64,000 nucleotides of DNA from contig NZ_CP078145.1 of NCBI RefSeq assembly GCF_019222765.1, positions 7,750,001 through 7,814,000 on the forward strand, in the 5' to 3' direction. The notes under the pieces are model-generated. The model had not been told where the DNA came from. It saw only the letters and a program-made list of their open reading frames with translations, and made no database searches. Positions 1-7,698 of the stretch are shown here, one piece after another (positions within the stretch are counted from its first letter, which is position 1; each line of letters starts with the position of its first letter). The stretch is from Nocardia iowensis. GTDB taxonomy: Bacteria > Actinomycetota > Actinomycetes > Mycobacteriales > Mycobacteriaceae. Both the position numbers and the translations under genes were made by a program.

Positions 1-461
1 GCGATCCGCTCCGCCATGGCGCGATAGTCGAACCCGGCGTAGTGATCGGCGATGACGTAGGCGACCGCGTCGCTCTGCGCGCACAGATGGGTGATCTCGT
101 GCTCGCGATGGGCGGGCTGGGTGAGCACCGGGATCGCGCCGATCCGGAACAGCGCGAAGCACACGACGACGAATTCGCCGACGTTCGGCATCTGCACGAT
201 CACCCGATCGCCGCGCCCGATCCCGACACCCTCGAAACCGGCTGCAAGACAGTCGGCTTCGTGATCGAGCTGCTGATATGTCCAGCCGCGCACCGCATCG
301 ACCACCGCCGTCCGGCCGCCGTGCAGGCGGGCGGACCGAGCGAGCACACTGCCGAGCGTCGCGCCGGTCCAGAAGCCGGCCGCCCGATACCCGGCGGCAA
401 CATCGTCGGGCCACGGGGTGAAGTCGCGCCCCACGCCGGTCAGTGACAGCGGGGCGGTCAT
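1..461 (-). CDS. Aryl-acid AMP ligase (salicylate/2,3-DHB type), 3' part cut by window edge
   Basis: This is the N-terminal 153 residues of an adenylate-forming enzyme; the rest lies beyond position 1. The visible part opens with the WP...YRAAGFW stretch typical of EntE/DhbE/MbtA-type ligases, followed by [18 protein letters not shown] and HREHEITHLCAQS, closely matching the second ligase at 26012-27613. The family activates salicylate or 2,3-dihydroxybenzoate with ATP and loads it on an aryl carrier protein, here the ArCP at the start of the 7695-15320 NRPS. The ATG overlaps the isochorismate synthase stop (ATGA at 458-461), so it is the next gene of the NRPS operon. The residues that separate salicylate from DHB specificity lie outside the window, so the substrate cannot be read. 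Confidence 0.88.
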   Translation of the reverse strand, partial: MTAPLSLTGVGRDFTPWPDDVAAGYRAAGFWTGATLGSVLARSARLHGGRTAVVDAVRGWTYQQLDHEADCLAAGFEGVGIGRGDRVIVQMPNVGEFVVVCFALFRIGAIPVLTQPAHREHEITHLCAQSDAVAYVIADHYAGFDYRAMAERI

Positions 462-1696
462 CGGCGCGCCCCTTGCCCGCTCGGATCCATCGCGACGGCG
501 TCCTCCAGGCCGATCGCCGACAGGAAGGTGCGGAACTTCGCGCTCGTTTCGGCGAGTTCGCTTGCCGGATCGGAGCCTTCGACGACACCGGCGCCCGCGT
601 ACAGCCGCAGCCGGGTATCGGCGACCTCCGCACACCGCAGCGCGAGCACCCACTCGCCGTCGCCGGTCTCGTTCATCCATCCGGTCAACCCGCAGTAGAA
701 CTGCCGGTCGAACGCTTCGGATTCGGCGATCACCCGCCGCGCGAAGGACGCGGGCCAGCCGCAGACCGCCGGGGTCGGATGCAGTGCGGCGGCGAGTTCC
801 AGTGCGTTGGGCAGCGGATCGGCCAGCACCCCACGCACCCTGGTCGACAGATGCCACATCGTTCTGGTGTGGATCACCGACGGCTGATCGGGCACCTCGA
901 GCGCGGCGCAGAACGGACGCAACGCATCCGCGACCGCGTCGACGACGATCCGGTGCTCCCGCAGGTCCTTCGCCGAGCGTTGCAGTTCCCACGCCCGGCG
1001 CCGGTCCTCGACCGGATCCGAACTGCGCGGGGCCGACCCGGCAAGCGGGTTGGACACGACGCTGCGGCCGACTCGGCGAACCACCAATTCGGGACTGGCG
1101 CCGACGAGCATCCGGCGCGCGCCGTTGCGCACCGTGCCTACCGGAACGGCGAAGACGTACGCGTCGGGTTCACCGAGGATCAGGCTGCGCACAAGGTCGC
1201 GGGCCCGTGCGGGTTCGGCGGTGATCACGTCGATGGCCCGGGCCAGCACCACCTTGTGCTGGCCGGACCCGGCCAGCTTCACCAGCGCGCGTTCGACACT
1301 GTTGATGTACCGATCCGGCCACGGCATCAGATCCACCCGCACCGCGCGCGGAATCTCCGGCGCCCCACCGGTATACGTGCGGCTGGCGGGCGGGCCCCAG
1401 TGGATATCCCTGGCGACCACCAGGCGCGCGGGTGCGTTCGGTGCGAACGGGACGGCACCGACCAGCAGTGGTCCGCCGGACGCCCGGTCCTTGGCGGTCA
1501 TGTCCCTGGCGCAGTCGGCGAGCAGGGCGGTGCCGTGCTCGGCCGCGTCGGCCAGCGGGGTCGCGTTGGCCGCCGCCATCACGTCGCGGGCGACCAGTGT
1601 CGAGGTCGGTGACGCGAGAAACAGCTCGCTCTCGTCGGCCACCGCCGTCGGGTCGAAGACATCGGGTTTGCGGGCATCGATCGCTTCGGTAGTCAT
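458..1696 (-). CDS. Isochorismate synthase (EntC/DhbC family)
   Basis: The 412-residue protein is a chorismate-utilising enzyme expected to convert chorismate to isochorismate, the first step to 2,3-dihydroxybenzoate. Family motifs are clear: HKVVLARAI near residue 148 with the general-base lysine, VGASPELVVRR near 200, NPLAGSAPR near 217, HPTPAVCGWP, YCGLTGWMN and the C-terminal LYAGAGVVEGSDP. Sequence and length fit EntC/DhbC rather than the MbtI type found at 19866-21197. An AAAGGA ribosome binding site precedes the ATG. It lies 22 bases after the thioesterase and overlaps the next ligase, so it is co-transcribed with the NRPSs. The matching isochorismatase and dehydrogenase are 27 kb away in a second operon (27638-29040). 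Confidence 0.9.
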   Translation of the reverse strand: MTTEAIDARKPDVFDPTAVADESELFLASPTSTLVARDVMAAANATPLADAAEHGTALLADCARDMTAKDRASGGPLLVGAVPFAPNAPARLVVARDIHWGPPASRTYTGGAPEIPRAVRVDLMPWPDRYINSVERALVKLAGSGQHKVVLARAIDVITAEPARARDLVRSLILGEPDAYVFAVPVGTVRNGARRMLVGASPELVVRRVGRSVVSNPLAGSAPRSSDPVEDRRRAWELQRSAKDLREHRIVVDAVADALRPFCAALEVPDQPSVIHTRTMWHLSTRVRGVLADPLPNALELAAALHPTPAVCGWPASFARRVIAESEAFDRQFYCGLTGWMNETGDGEWVLALRCAEVADTRLRLYAGAGVVEGSDPASELAETSAKFRTFLSAIGLEDAVAMDPSGQGARR

Positions 1697-1718
1697 CGCG
1701 CCGTCCTTTCTGCTGTCG

Positions 1719-2468
1719 TCACGGCGTCGAAGGCCAGAGCGTGTCGGAGGTCGTCAGCAGCCCCGAGAGCCATCCGACGAACGCACGCTGGTTCTCGACG
1801 AGATGGAAGTGATCGCCGGGCATGGTGTGCAGATCGAAGCCGGCCACCGTGCAGTCCTGCCACGCCAGCGCCTCGTCCTCGGTGATCTCCGGATCGGCGT
1901 CGCTGATCACCGCGGACAGCGGAATGTGCAGCGGGGCAACCGAACCGGGCTGGTATCGCTCGATCAGCCGGTAGTCCGCGCGGATCATCGGCAGCATGAG
2001 CTCGCGGATCTCCGGATGGTCGAACAGTGCCGTCGTCGCACCGCCGAGACTGCGCAGCTCATCGAGCAGGCCTTCCTCGGAACGCAGGTGCACGTCGTTC
2101 GGTCGCAGCCGATGCGGCGGCGGATGGCCGGAGACGATCAGCCGTTCGACCGGCCGGGTCGTCCGGCGCGCGACCTCGAACGCCACGGCAGCGCCCATGC
2201 TGTGCCCGAACAGCACCATGGGGCCGCCCGGCAGCGCCGCGACGAATTCGTCGGCGAGACCTTCGAGGGTGTCCGGGTGGGAGTCGACCAACCGGTCCTC
2301 GCGGCCCGGATAGATCGCGATCGCAAGTTCGATGCCGTCGGGAAGATGCTCGACCCACCCACGGTAGAAACTTGCCGAACCGCCCGCGTGCGGAAAACAC
2401 ACGAGCCGCAGCTGCGGTGACGGTTCCGGGCGGTACACCCGGAAACGGGACTGGTCGGTGGCTCTCAT
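1719..2468 (-). CDS. Type II (editing) thioesterase
   Basis: The 249-residue alpha/beta hydrolase matches the GrsT/YbtT/PchC type II thioesterases that clear mis-primed carrier proteins of NRPS lines. The FPHAGGSASFY oxyanion stretch near residue 25, the nucleophile motif GHSMG near residue 90 and the late GDHFHLVEN histidine motif are intact. The start overlaps the reductase stop as ATGA. Since the thioesterase-like domain ending the 3571-7698 NRPS lacks its serine, this free enzyme could also take part in product release; that is inference. Family assignment is secure. Confidence 0.93.
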   Translation of the reverse strand: MRATDQSRFRVYRPEPSPQLRLVCFPHAGGSASFYRGWVEHLPDGIELAIAIYPGREDRLVDSHPDTLEGLADEFVAALPGGPMVLFGHSMGAAVAFEVARRTTRPVERLIVSGHPPPHRLRPNDVHLRSEEGLLDELRSLGGATTALFDHPEIRELMLPMIRADYRLIERYQPGSVAPLHIPLSAVISDADPEITEDEALAWQDCTVAGFDLHTMPGDHFHLVENQRAFVGWLSGLLTTSDTLWPSTP

Positions 2469-3574
2469 ATCGTTCCTTCATCGAGTGCGATGAGCTCGTC
2501 GAGCGCGGTGTCGTGCTCGGACAGGTGCACGACCGCCGGATCGGCGGCCAGGTCGTCGACCACACGGTCGGGCGCGAGGACTTCGGCCGCGAAATGCACG
2601 CCGGGACCGATCCGGTCCGCGGCCACCGCGACGATCGCGGGCACCGCGGCGGCCGCGACGAGTGCCGCGGCGCTGTCGGCACGCAGCACCAGCGATCGAG
2701 TGACCGGCTGCCCCGCGGTCTTGCCATCCAGCTGGAACAGCATGGTGGCGTGTCGCGCGCGGCCGAGCACGTCGAATTCCGCTGCCTGCCTGACCTTTTC
2801 GGTCAGGGACGGAACCTCGGACTCGGCGCTGCCTGGAATCTGCTGGAGCAAGCCGGGCAGCCGCTCGCCTTCGAGTACGGCGTACCAGGTACCCGACCCG
2901 AGCCCGAGGTTGGTCGCGCTCCGGCGCGCCTCCGGCGACAGATACGGCTGCGCGGTGACCGGCTCCCTGAAGTGCGGCAAACGGATATCGGTTTGCCGCC
3001 GCACCGCGTCGAGGGCCGGACCGTTGCGCCACGCGGCCAACGGCACATCGTCGCCGTCCCTGATGCCGACGACGTAGTCGTAGGCGGAGGAGTACCCGAA
3101 GGTGTCGCGGGCGCCGTGGTACACCGTCAGCGATTCGATGACATCGCAGCCACGCGCCAGGTGCCGCGGCAGCAAACCGGTCAGGCCGGGGATCATGCCC
3201 GCGGAAAGCACCGCGCACCAGTCGTGCGCACCGGCCAGGCGGGCATGCACGGGGTGGTCGCCGCCGATGTCGACGTAGGGCACGCCCGCCCGCCGCGCCG
3301 CGAGCGCGACCCGATCCAGGATCAGCCGGGTCGGTCCCGCGCAGTTCACCAGGACGGTGCAGCGTTCGCCGAAGCGCGCGAGCGCGTCGGCATCCATCAG
3401 GTCGAGCTGCGCGAATTCACCGGCGCCACCGAGGCGGTCGGCGATCAGCGCACGGCCTGCGGTCGCGTCCCGTCCGGCGATCAGCAGATCGCCTGCCCCC
3501 TGCTTGTGCAACCGCTCGGCGATCAGCGCGCCGACCGCACCGTAGCCGCCGAGCAGCCCGATCCGCGCGGTCAT
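2465..3574 (-). CDS. Saccharopine-dehydrogenase-like NAD(P)-dependent reductase (candidate thiazoline reductase)
   Basis: The 369-residue protein begins with a Rossmann nucleotide-binding motif (RIGLLGGYGAVG) and continues with VLVNCAGPT and PYVDIGGD, the pattern of the saccharopine dehydrogenase/reductase superfamily. Pyochelin and yersiniabactin lines use a reductase acting in trans to convert one thiazoline into a thiazolidine; PchG and YbtU are of another (Gfo/Idh-like) family, so a saccharopine-type enzyme here may be an alternative solution. I infer that role from position between the NRPSs and the thioesterase. The chosen ATG overlaps the NRPS stop (ATGA at 3571-3574); the open frame continues upstream but reads antisense-like residues inside the NRPS. 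Substrate is not proven. Confidence 0.8.
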   Translation of the reverse strand: MTARIGLLGGYGAVGALIAERLHKQGAGDLLIAGRDATAGRALIADRLGGAGEFAQLDLMDADALARFGERCTVLVNCAGPTRLILDRVALAARRAGVPYVDIGGDHPVHARLAGAHDWCAVLSAGMIPGLTGLLPRHLARGCDVIESLTVYHGARDTFGYSSAYDYVVGIRDGDDVPLAAWRNGPALDAVRRQTDIRLPHFREPVTAQPYLSPEARRSATNLGLGSGTWYAVLEGERLPGLLQQIPGSAESEVPSLTEKVRQAAEFDVLGRARHATMLFQLDGKTAGQPVTRSLVLRADSAAALVAAAAVPAIVAVAADRIGPGVHFAAEVLAPDRVVDDLAADPAVVHLSEHDTALDELIALDEGTI

Positions 3575-6500
3575 GATCGCGCCTCGTTCAGGAGTGCGGC
3601 GAGCAGCGCGAACTTCTCGTCGGGCGACGGATGATGGACCGTGACATCGCCGAGGCCACCGGTGCGCAGCTCGTCCACCAACCCGGTCAGCTCCGGTTCC
3701 GGGGCCGATCCGACGACGACGACCGGCCCGTCGTACGGCTGAACCCGGTAGCCGCGCAACGCATCTACCGTCGCGCGGAAGATGTCGTAGCGCTTGGCCG
3801 TTGTCAGGTCCGTGGCGATCTCGACCAACGCGCCGATCGCCGCGATCCGCTCGGCCGAGGTCGTGCTCCACGGATGCCCGGCCACCTGCGCGAGGGTCGG
3901 CGGGAAGCCCACCGCCGCCGGTGCGACCCCGATCTCCTTCGCGAACAGGTACTCGAGTTCGGCATCGTCGCGGGCGAGATCACTCAGGCGATACGGATCG
4001 ACCAGCACCACCTTGTCGACTTCCGTTCCGGCGGCCGCGATTTCGCGAGCCAACTCGAGCGCGAGCACCGCGGTCGCGCCGTAACCGGCCACCTGGACCC
4101 GGCCCGGACGCTCGGTGCGGACGAAGCGCGCGTACGCCGCGGCCCGCCGCTCCAGCAGCAGTTCCGGCTCGGTGCGCAGATAGGTCTCGGCGTCACCGGC
4201 GGTGAGCCCCAACACCTTTCGATCCGGGTCGAGCAGGTTCGGCAGCGCGGCGAAGTTGTAGAACTTGCCGGTGCCGTCGTGCACGAGCACCACAACCGGG
4301 TCCGCGGTCCCGTGGCCGAGATGCACCAGCGGCGACACGATCTTGCGCCGCGCGGGTTCCGGCTGCGCCGCCTGACCAACGCTCGACAGATAGCGGGCCA
4401 TGGCCGCCACCGTCGGCTCCGGGAGCAGTTCGCGCACCAGCGTGTCGAAGTACATGCCCGCCGCCTCCGGCACCCGATCGCGCAGCTTCGCCACCAGCTG
4501 CGTCGACAGCAGCGAATTGCCACCGAGTGCGAAGAAATCGTCGTGCCGACCGACCTTCTCGATCTTGAGTACTTCGGCCCACAGCTGTGCCAGCGTGGTT
4601 TCCAGACCCTCGGCCGGCTCGTCGCCGCCCATGGCCGCCACACCGGACAGGCCGCGCAGTTCGGAGGCGAGCGCGGCGCGATCGACCTTCCCGTTCGCGG
4701 TGACCGGTATCGCCGCCACCGGGTGGACCGCCGACGGGCACATATAGCCGGGCAGCAGATCGCGCAGGTAGCGGTCCAGGTGCAGGTCCTCCAGCGGCTC
4801 GGTGGCCGCGACGAACGCGGCCAACCTGCGGCGCAGCGCCTCGCCGCCGTCGACGAGCACGACCGCGCCGGACACCGCGGGGTGCGACAGCAACGCCGAC
4901 TCCACCTCCGCCAGCTCGATGCGATGGCCCCGAATCTTGACCTGGTCGTCCTCCCGGCCGAGGAACTCGATCGCCCCCGACGGCAGGTATCGGCCGAAAT
5001 CACCCGTGCGATAAAGCGTTTCACCGGTGACCGGGTGGCGTCGGAAACGCTGCCCGGTCCGCTCCTCGTCATTGAGGTAGCCGAGGGCAACGCCGACCCC
5101 GCCGATGTACAACTCCCCCGCTACCCACTCGGGACGGTCCCGCATTTCGTGGTCGTAGACGTGGAAGGTCTGATTCCGCAACGGATAGCCGTAGGGAATG
5201 CTCGACGCGTCCGGATCGACCGCATCGATGGGGTAGTGGATCGACCAGATCGACGCCTCGGTCGCACCGCCGAGGCTGATCAACCGCAGACCCGGCACCC
5301 TGGCCCGGATCTCGTCGGGCAGGGTGACCGGAATCCAGTCCCCGGACAGCAGCGCCAACCGCAGCGACGGGAAGGCAAGGTCGGGGTGCGCCGACAGGTA
5401 GTGGCTCAGCATCTGCAGCTGAGCGGGCACCGAGTTCCATACCGTGATGCCGTGGCGCGCAACCAGTTCGGCCCAGTGCGACGGTTCGCCCCGCCGAGCC
5501 GCGTCGGGCAGCACGAGGGTGCCGCCCGCACCCAGGGTGCCGAAGATGTCATAGACCGACAGGTCGAAGCCGAGATTGGCCAGGCCGAGCACGCGGTCCT
5601 CGGCCGTGACCTCGAAGCGCTCGGAGATGTCGGCGATCGTGTTCGCCGCGGCCCGGTGGCTGATCATCACGCCCTTCGGCGTGCCCGTCGAGCCGGACGT
5701 GTAGATCACGTAGGCCAGGTCGTCGGGGGTGCGGTTGCGCGCCGCGAGCTCGAAAGTCGCGGTGTTCGCGGCGATCTCGTCGAGTCCGATGGCTCGGACC
5801 GAGGTCGGCGCGGTGGTGTCGGCCTGCGCGCCGACGAGGAACGCGGCACCGGAGTCGCTCAGGATGCGATCCCGCCGCGTCACCGGCTGACCCGGATCGA
5901 TGGGCAGGTACACGCCACCGGCCGCCAATGCGCCGAGCACGGCCGCGATCTGATCCAGGCCCTTGTCCACCGCGATGGCGACGATGTCACCCGGCGCCGC
6001 ACCGGCCTGCCCGATGGCGTCCGCGATGCCGCGGGCGCGGGCGCACAGCTGGTGATAGGTGTAGCTGCCCGCGGCGTCGATCACCGCGACCCGGTCCGGG
6101 TGGCGCCGCGCGGCCGCGAGCACCGGCTCGTGCAAAAGGGTGTCGGGGATCAGGCCGGTCGTCGCGTTGACCTCGGTGCGGCGCCGTGCCTGCTCCGGTG
6201 ACAATGACACCGGCGCTTGCGCATTCCACACGTCCTCGTCGCGGGCCAGGCGGACGAGCAGGTCCTCGAAGGCGGCGAACATGTCGTCCACCAGGCCGTC
6301 GGGGAACACCTCGGTGCGCACATCCCAGTTCAATTGCAGGGCGCCGTCGCGCTCCAAGGCCTGGCAGTCGATCCACACCTGCGGTGTCTGACTGATGCCG
6401 TAGCCCAACCGGCCGAGCGATGCCTCGTCGTTGCCGCTGTCCAGGCCGATCGAGCCGGTGAAGACCACCGGCATCAGCGCCTCGTCCTGGCTGCGCCGAC

Positions 6501-7698
6501 GAGCGATCTCGCGGATCACCTCGATGCCGGAGAACAGCCGGTGGTCCATGTCGTCGAACAGTTGCGTGCCGAGCCGCTGGGCCCGCTCGGCGAAGCTGGC
6601 GGCCCCACCAGGGCGCACCTCGAGCAGGGTGACCGAGGTGAAGTCACCGACCAGCACGGGCACATGCGGATGCAACGGCAGCCGGTTGAGCAGCGTCAGG
6701 TTCAGCGTGAAATCCGGTCGCCGCGCCCACATTCCGATGATCTCGGCGTAGGCGGCGAGCACCGCACCCGACGCGGTCACGCCCGCCCCGCCGGCACGCC
6801 GTTTGAAGGCGACCCAGTCGTCGGGCGCCAGGTGCAGCTCCCTGCGGGTGAATGTCGGCAGGTCGTCCTCGCGCGACGAGGTGGGCAGTTCGGGAGCGGG
6901 CGGCAAGTCGTCGACGCGGTCGAGCCAGTAGTCGCGGTCGAGTTGGTACTGGGCCGCGTCCCGCATGCCGCGCTCGGCGAGCACGTAGTCGCGGAACGAC
7001 ACATCGGTCTGCGGCAGTGCGTAATCCGGGTCCCGCTGCAATCGTTCGAGTTGATCGAGCAGCATCGAGATGCTGGCCCAGTCGGCGAGCAGGAAGTCCA
7101 CCGACACGTGCAGCACGGCCCTGGCCGGGGCCAGGGTGAGGCGCAACTCGAACAGCGGCCACTTGTCGGTGCTGATCTGCTGATGACCGAGCTCGTCCCG
7201 GACCTTGGTCAGGAACGTTTCGACGGCCTCGTCGGTGCCGGTGCGCAGGTCGGCGACCGGGATCGGGTAATGCGGAACCTCCGGCAGCACTTGCTGAAAG
7301 CCCTCGTCGGAGACGACGGCACGGAGCATGTCGTGGTGCGCGATCAGGCGATTCCAGGCCTGCTCCACCCGGACGGGATCGAGTTCGTCGTACTCGACTT
7401 CGACGTACATGTGGCAGGCGATGCCGCCGTAGGCGTATCGGTGCCTGCGGCCCATCACGTACGCGGTCTGCACGTCGGTGAGCGGGAACGGATCGTGTGC
7501 GTGCGCGGGATCGGCGACGACGGTGGGCAGTCCCGCGCTGCGCAGGGCGGCGAGGATCGCCTCCTTCTGCTCCCGGAGGACCGCGACGCGTTCGCCGGTC
7601 ATCACCCCTTTCGGGGCGCGGAATCGGAGCTTGCCCGATTCTTCCCAGAGATGCACCCCGGCCTTTTCCAGTTCCGCGATAACTTGATTGGGACTCAT
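3571..7698 (-). CDS. NRPS: TubC docking-Cy-A(Cys)-T-degenerate TE
   Basis: The 1375-residue terminal NRPS module starts with a TubC-type docking domain (about 1-55), then a heterocyclisation domain (about 70-500) carrying the DxxxxDxxS motif as DFLLADWAS near residue 199. The A-domain (about 540-1010; TSGSTGTPKG near 669) has pocket residues D-L-Y-N-L-S-L-I-W plus the late K, the known cysteine code. A carrier domain with FFALGGNSL lies near 1056. The C-terminal 240 residues have a thioesterase fold (VHDGTGKFYNF start), but the nucleophile motif reads GYGAT instead of GxSxG and the final GxH motif reads PDEKF, so it looks catalytically dead. It should receive the chain from the 7695-15320 NRPS and add and cyclise a third cysteine. 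Its start overlaps that gene as ATGA. Confidence 0.95.
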   Translation of the reverse strand: MSPNQVIAELEKAGVHLWEESGKLRFRAPKGVMTGERVAVLREQKEAILAALRSAGLPTVVADPAHAHDPFPLTDVQTAYVMGRRHRYAYGGIACHMYVEVEYDELDPVRVEQAWNRLIAHHDMLRAVVSDEGFQQVLPEVPHYPIPVADLRTGTDEAVETFLTKVRDELGHQQISTDKWPLFELRLTLAPARAVLHVSVDFLLADWASISMLLDQLERLQRDPDYALPQTDVSFRDYVLAERGMRDAAQYQLDRDYWLDRVDDLPPAPELPTSSREDDLPTFTRRELHLAPDDWVAFKRRAGGAGVTASGAVLAAYAEIIGMWARRPDFTLNLTLLNRLPLHPHVPVLVGDFTSVTLLEVRPGGAASFAERAQRLGTQLFDDMDHRLFSGIEVIREIARRRSQDEALMPVVFTGSIGLDSGNDEASLGRLGYGISQTPQVWIDCQALERDGALQLNWDVRTEVFPDGLVDDMFAAFEDLLVRLARDEDVWNAQAPVSLSPEQARRRTEVNATTGLIPDTLLHEPVLAAARRHPDRVAVIDAAGSYTYHQLCARARGIADAIGQAGAAPGDIVAIAVDKGLDQIAAVLGALAAGGVYLPIDPGQPVTRRDRILSDSGAAFLVGAQADTTAPTSVRAIGLDEIAANTATFELAARNRTPDDLAYVIYTSGSTGTPKGVMISHRAAANTIADISERFEVTAEDRVLGLANLGFDLSVYDIFGTLGAGGTLVLPDAARRGEPSHWAELVARHGITVWNSVPAQLQMLSHYLSAHPDLAFPSLRLALLSGDWIPVTLPDEIRARVPGLRLISLGGATEASIWSIHYPIDAVDPDASSIPYGYPLRNQTFHVYDHEMRDRPEWVAGELYIGGVGVALGYLNDEERTGQRFRRHPVTGETLYRTGDFGRYLPSGAIEFLGREDDQVKIRGHRIELAEVESALLSHPAVSGAVVLVDGGEALRRRLAAFVAATEPLEDLHLDRYLRDLLPGYMCPSAVHPVAAIPVTANGKVDRAALASELRGLSGVAAMGGDEPAEGLETTLAQLWAEVLKIEKVGRHDDFFALGGNSLLSTQLVAKLRDRVPEAAGMYFDTLVRELLPEPTVAAMARYLSSVGQAAQPEPARRKIVSPLVHLGHGTADPVVVLVHDGTGKFYNFAALPNLLDPDRKVLGLTAGDAETYLRTEPELLLERRAAAYARFVRTERPGRVQVAGYGATAVLALELAREIAAAGTEVDKVVLVDPYRLSDLARDDAELEYLFAKEIGVAPAAVGFPPTLAQVAGHPWSTTSAERIAAIGALVEIATDLTTAKRYDIFRATVDALRGYRVQPYDGPVVVVGSAPEPELTGLVDELRTGGLGDVTVHHPSPDEKFALLAALLNEARS

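Noticed and set aside
3575..3871. N-terminal extension of the reductase reading upstream of 3574
   Set aside because: The extension lies inside the NRPS coding sequence, has shadow-like composition, and the ATG at 3574 overlaps the NRPS stop in the same ATGA manner as its neighbours and gives a clean Rossmann start.
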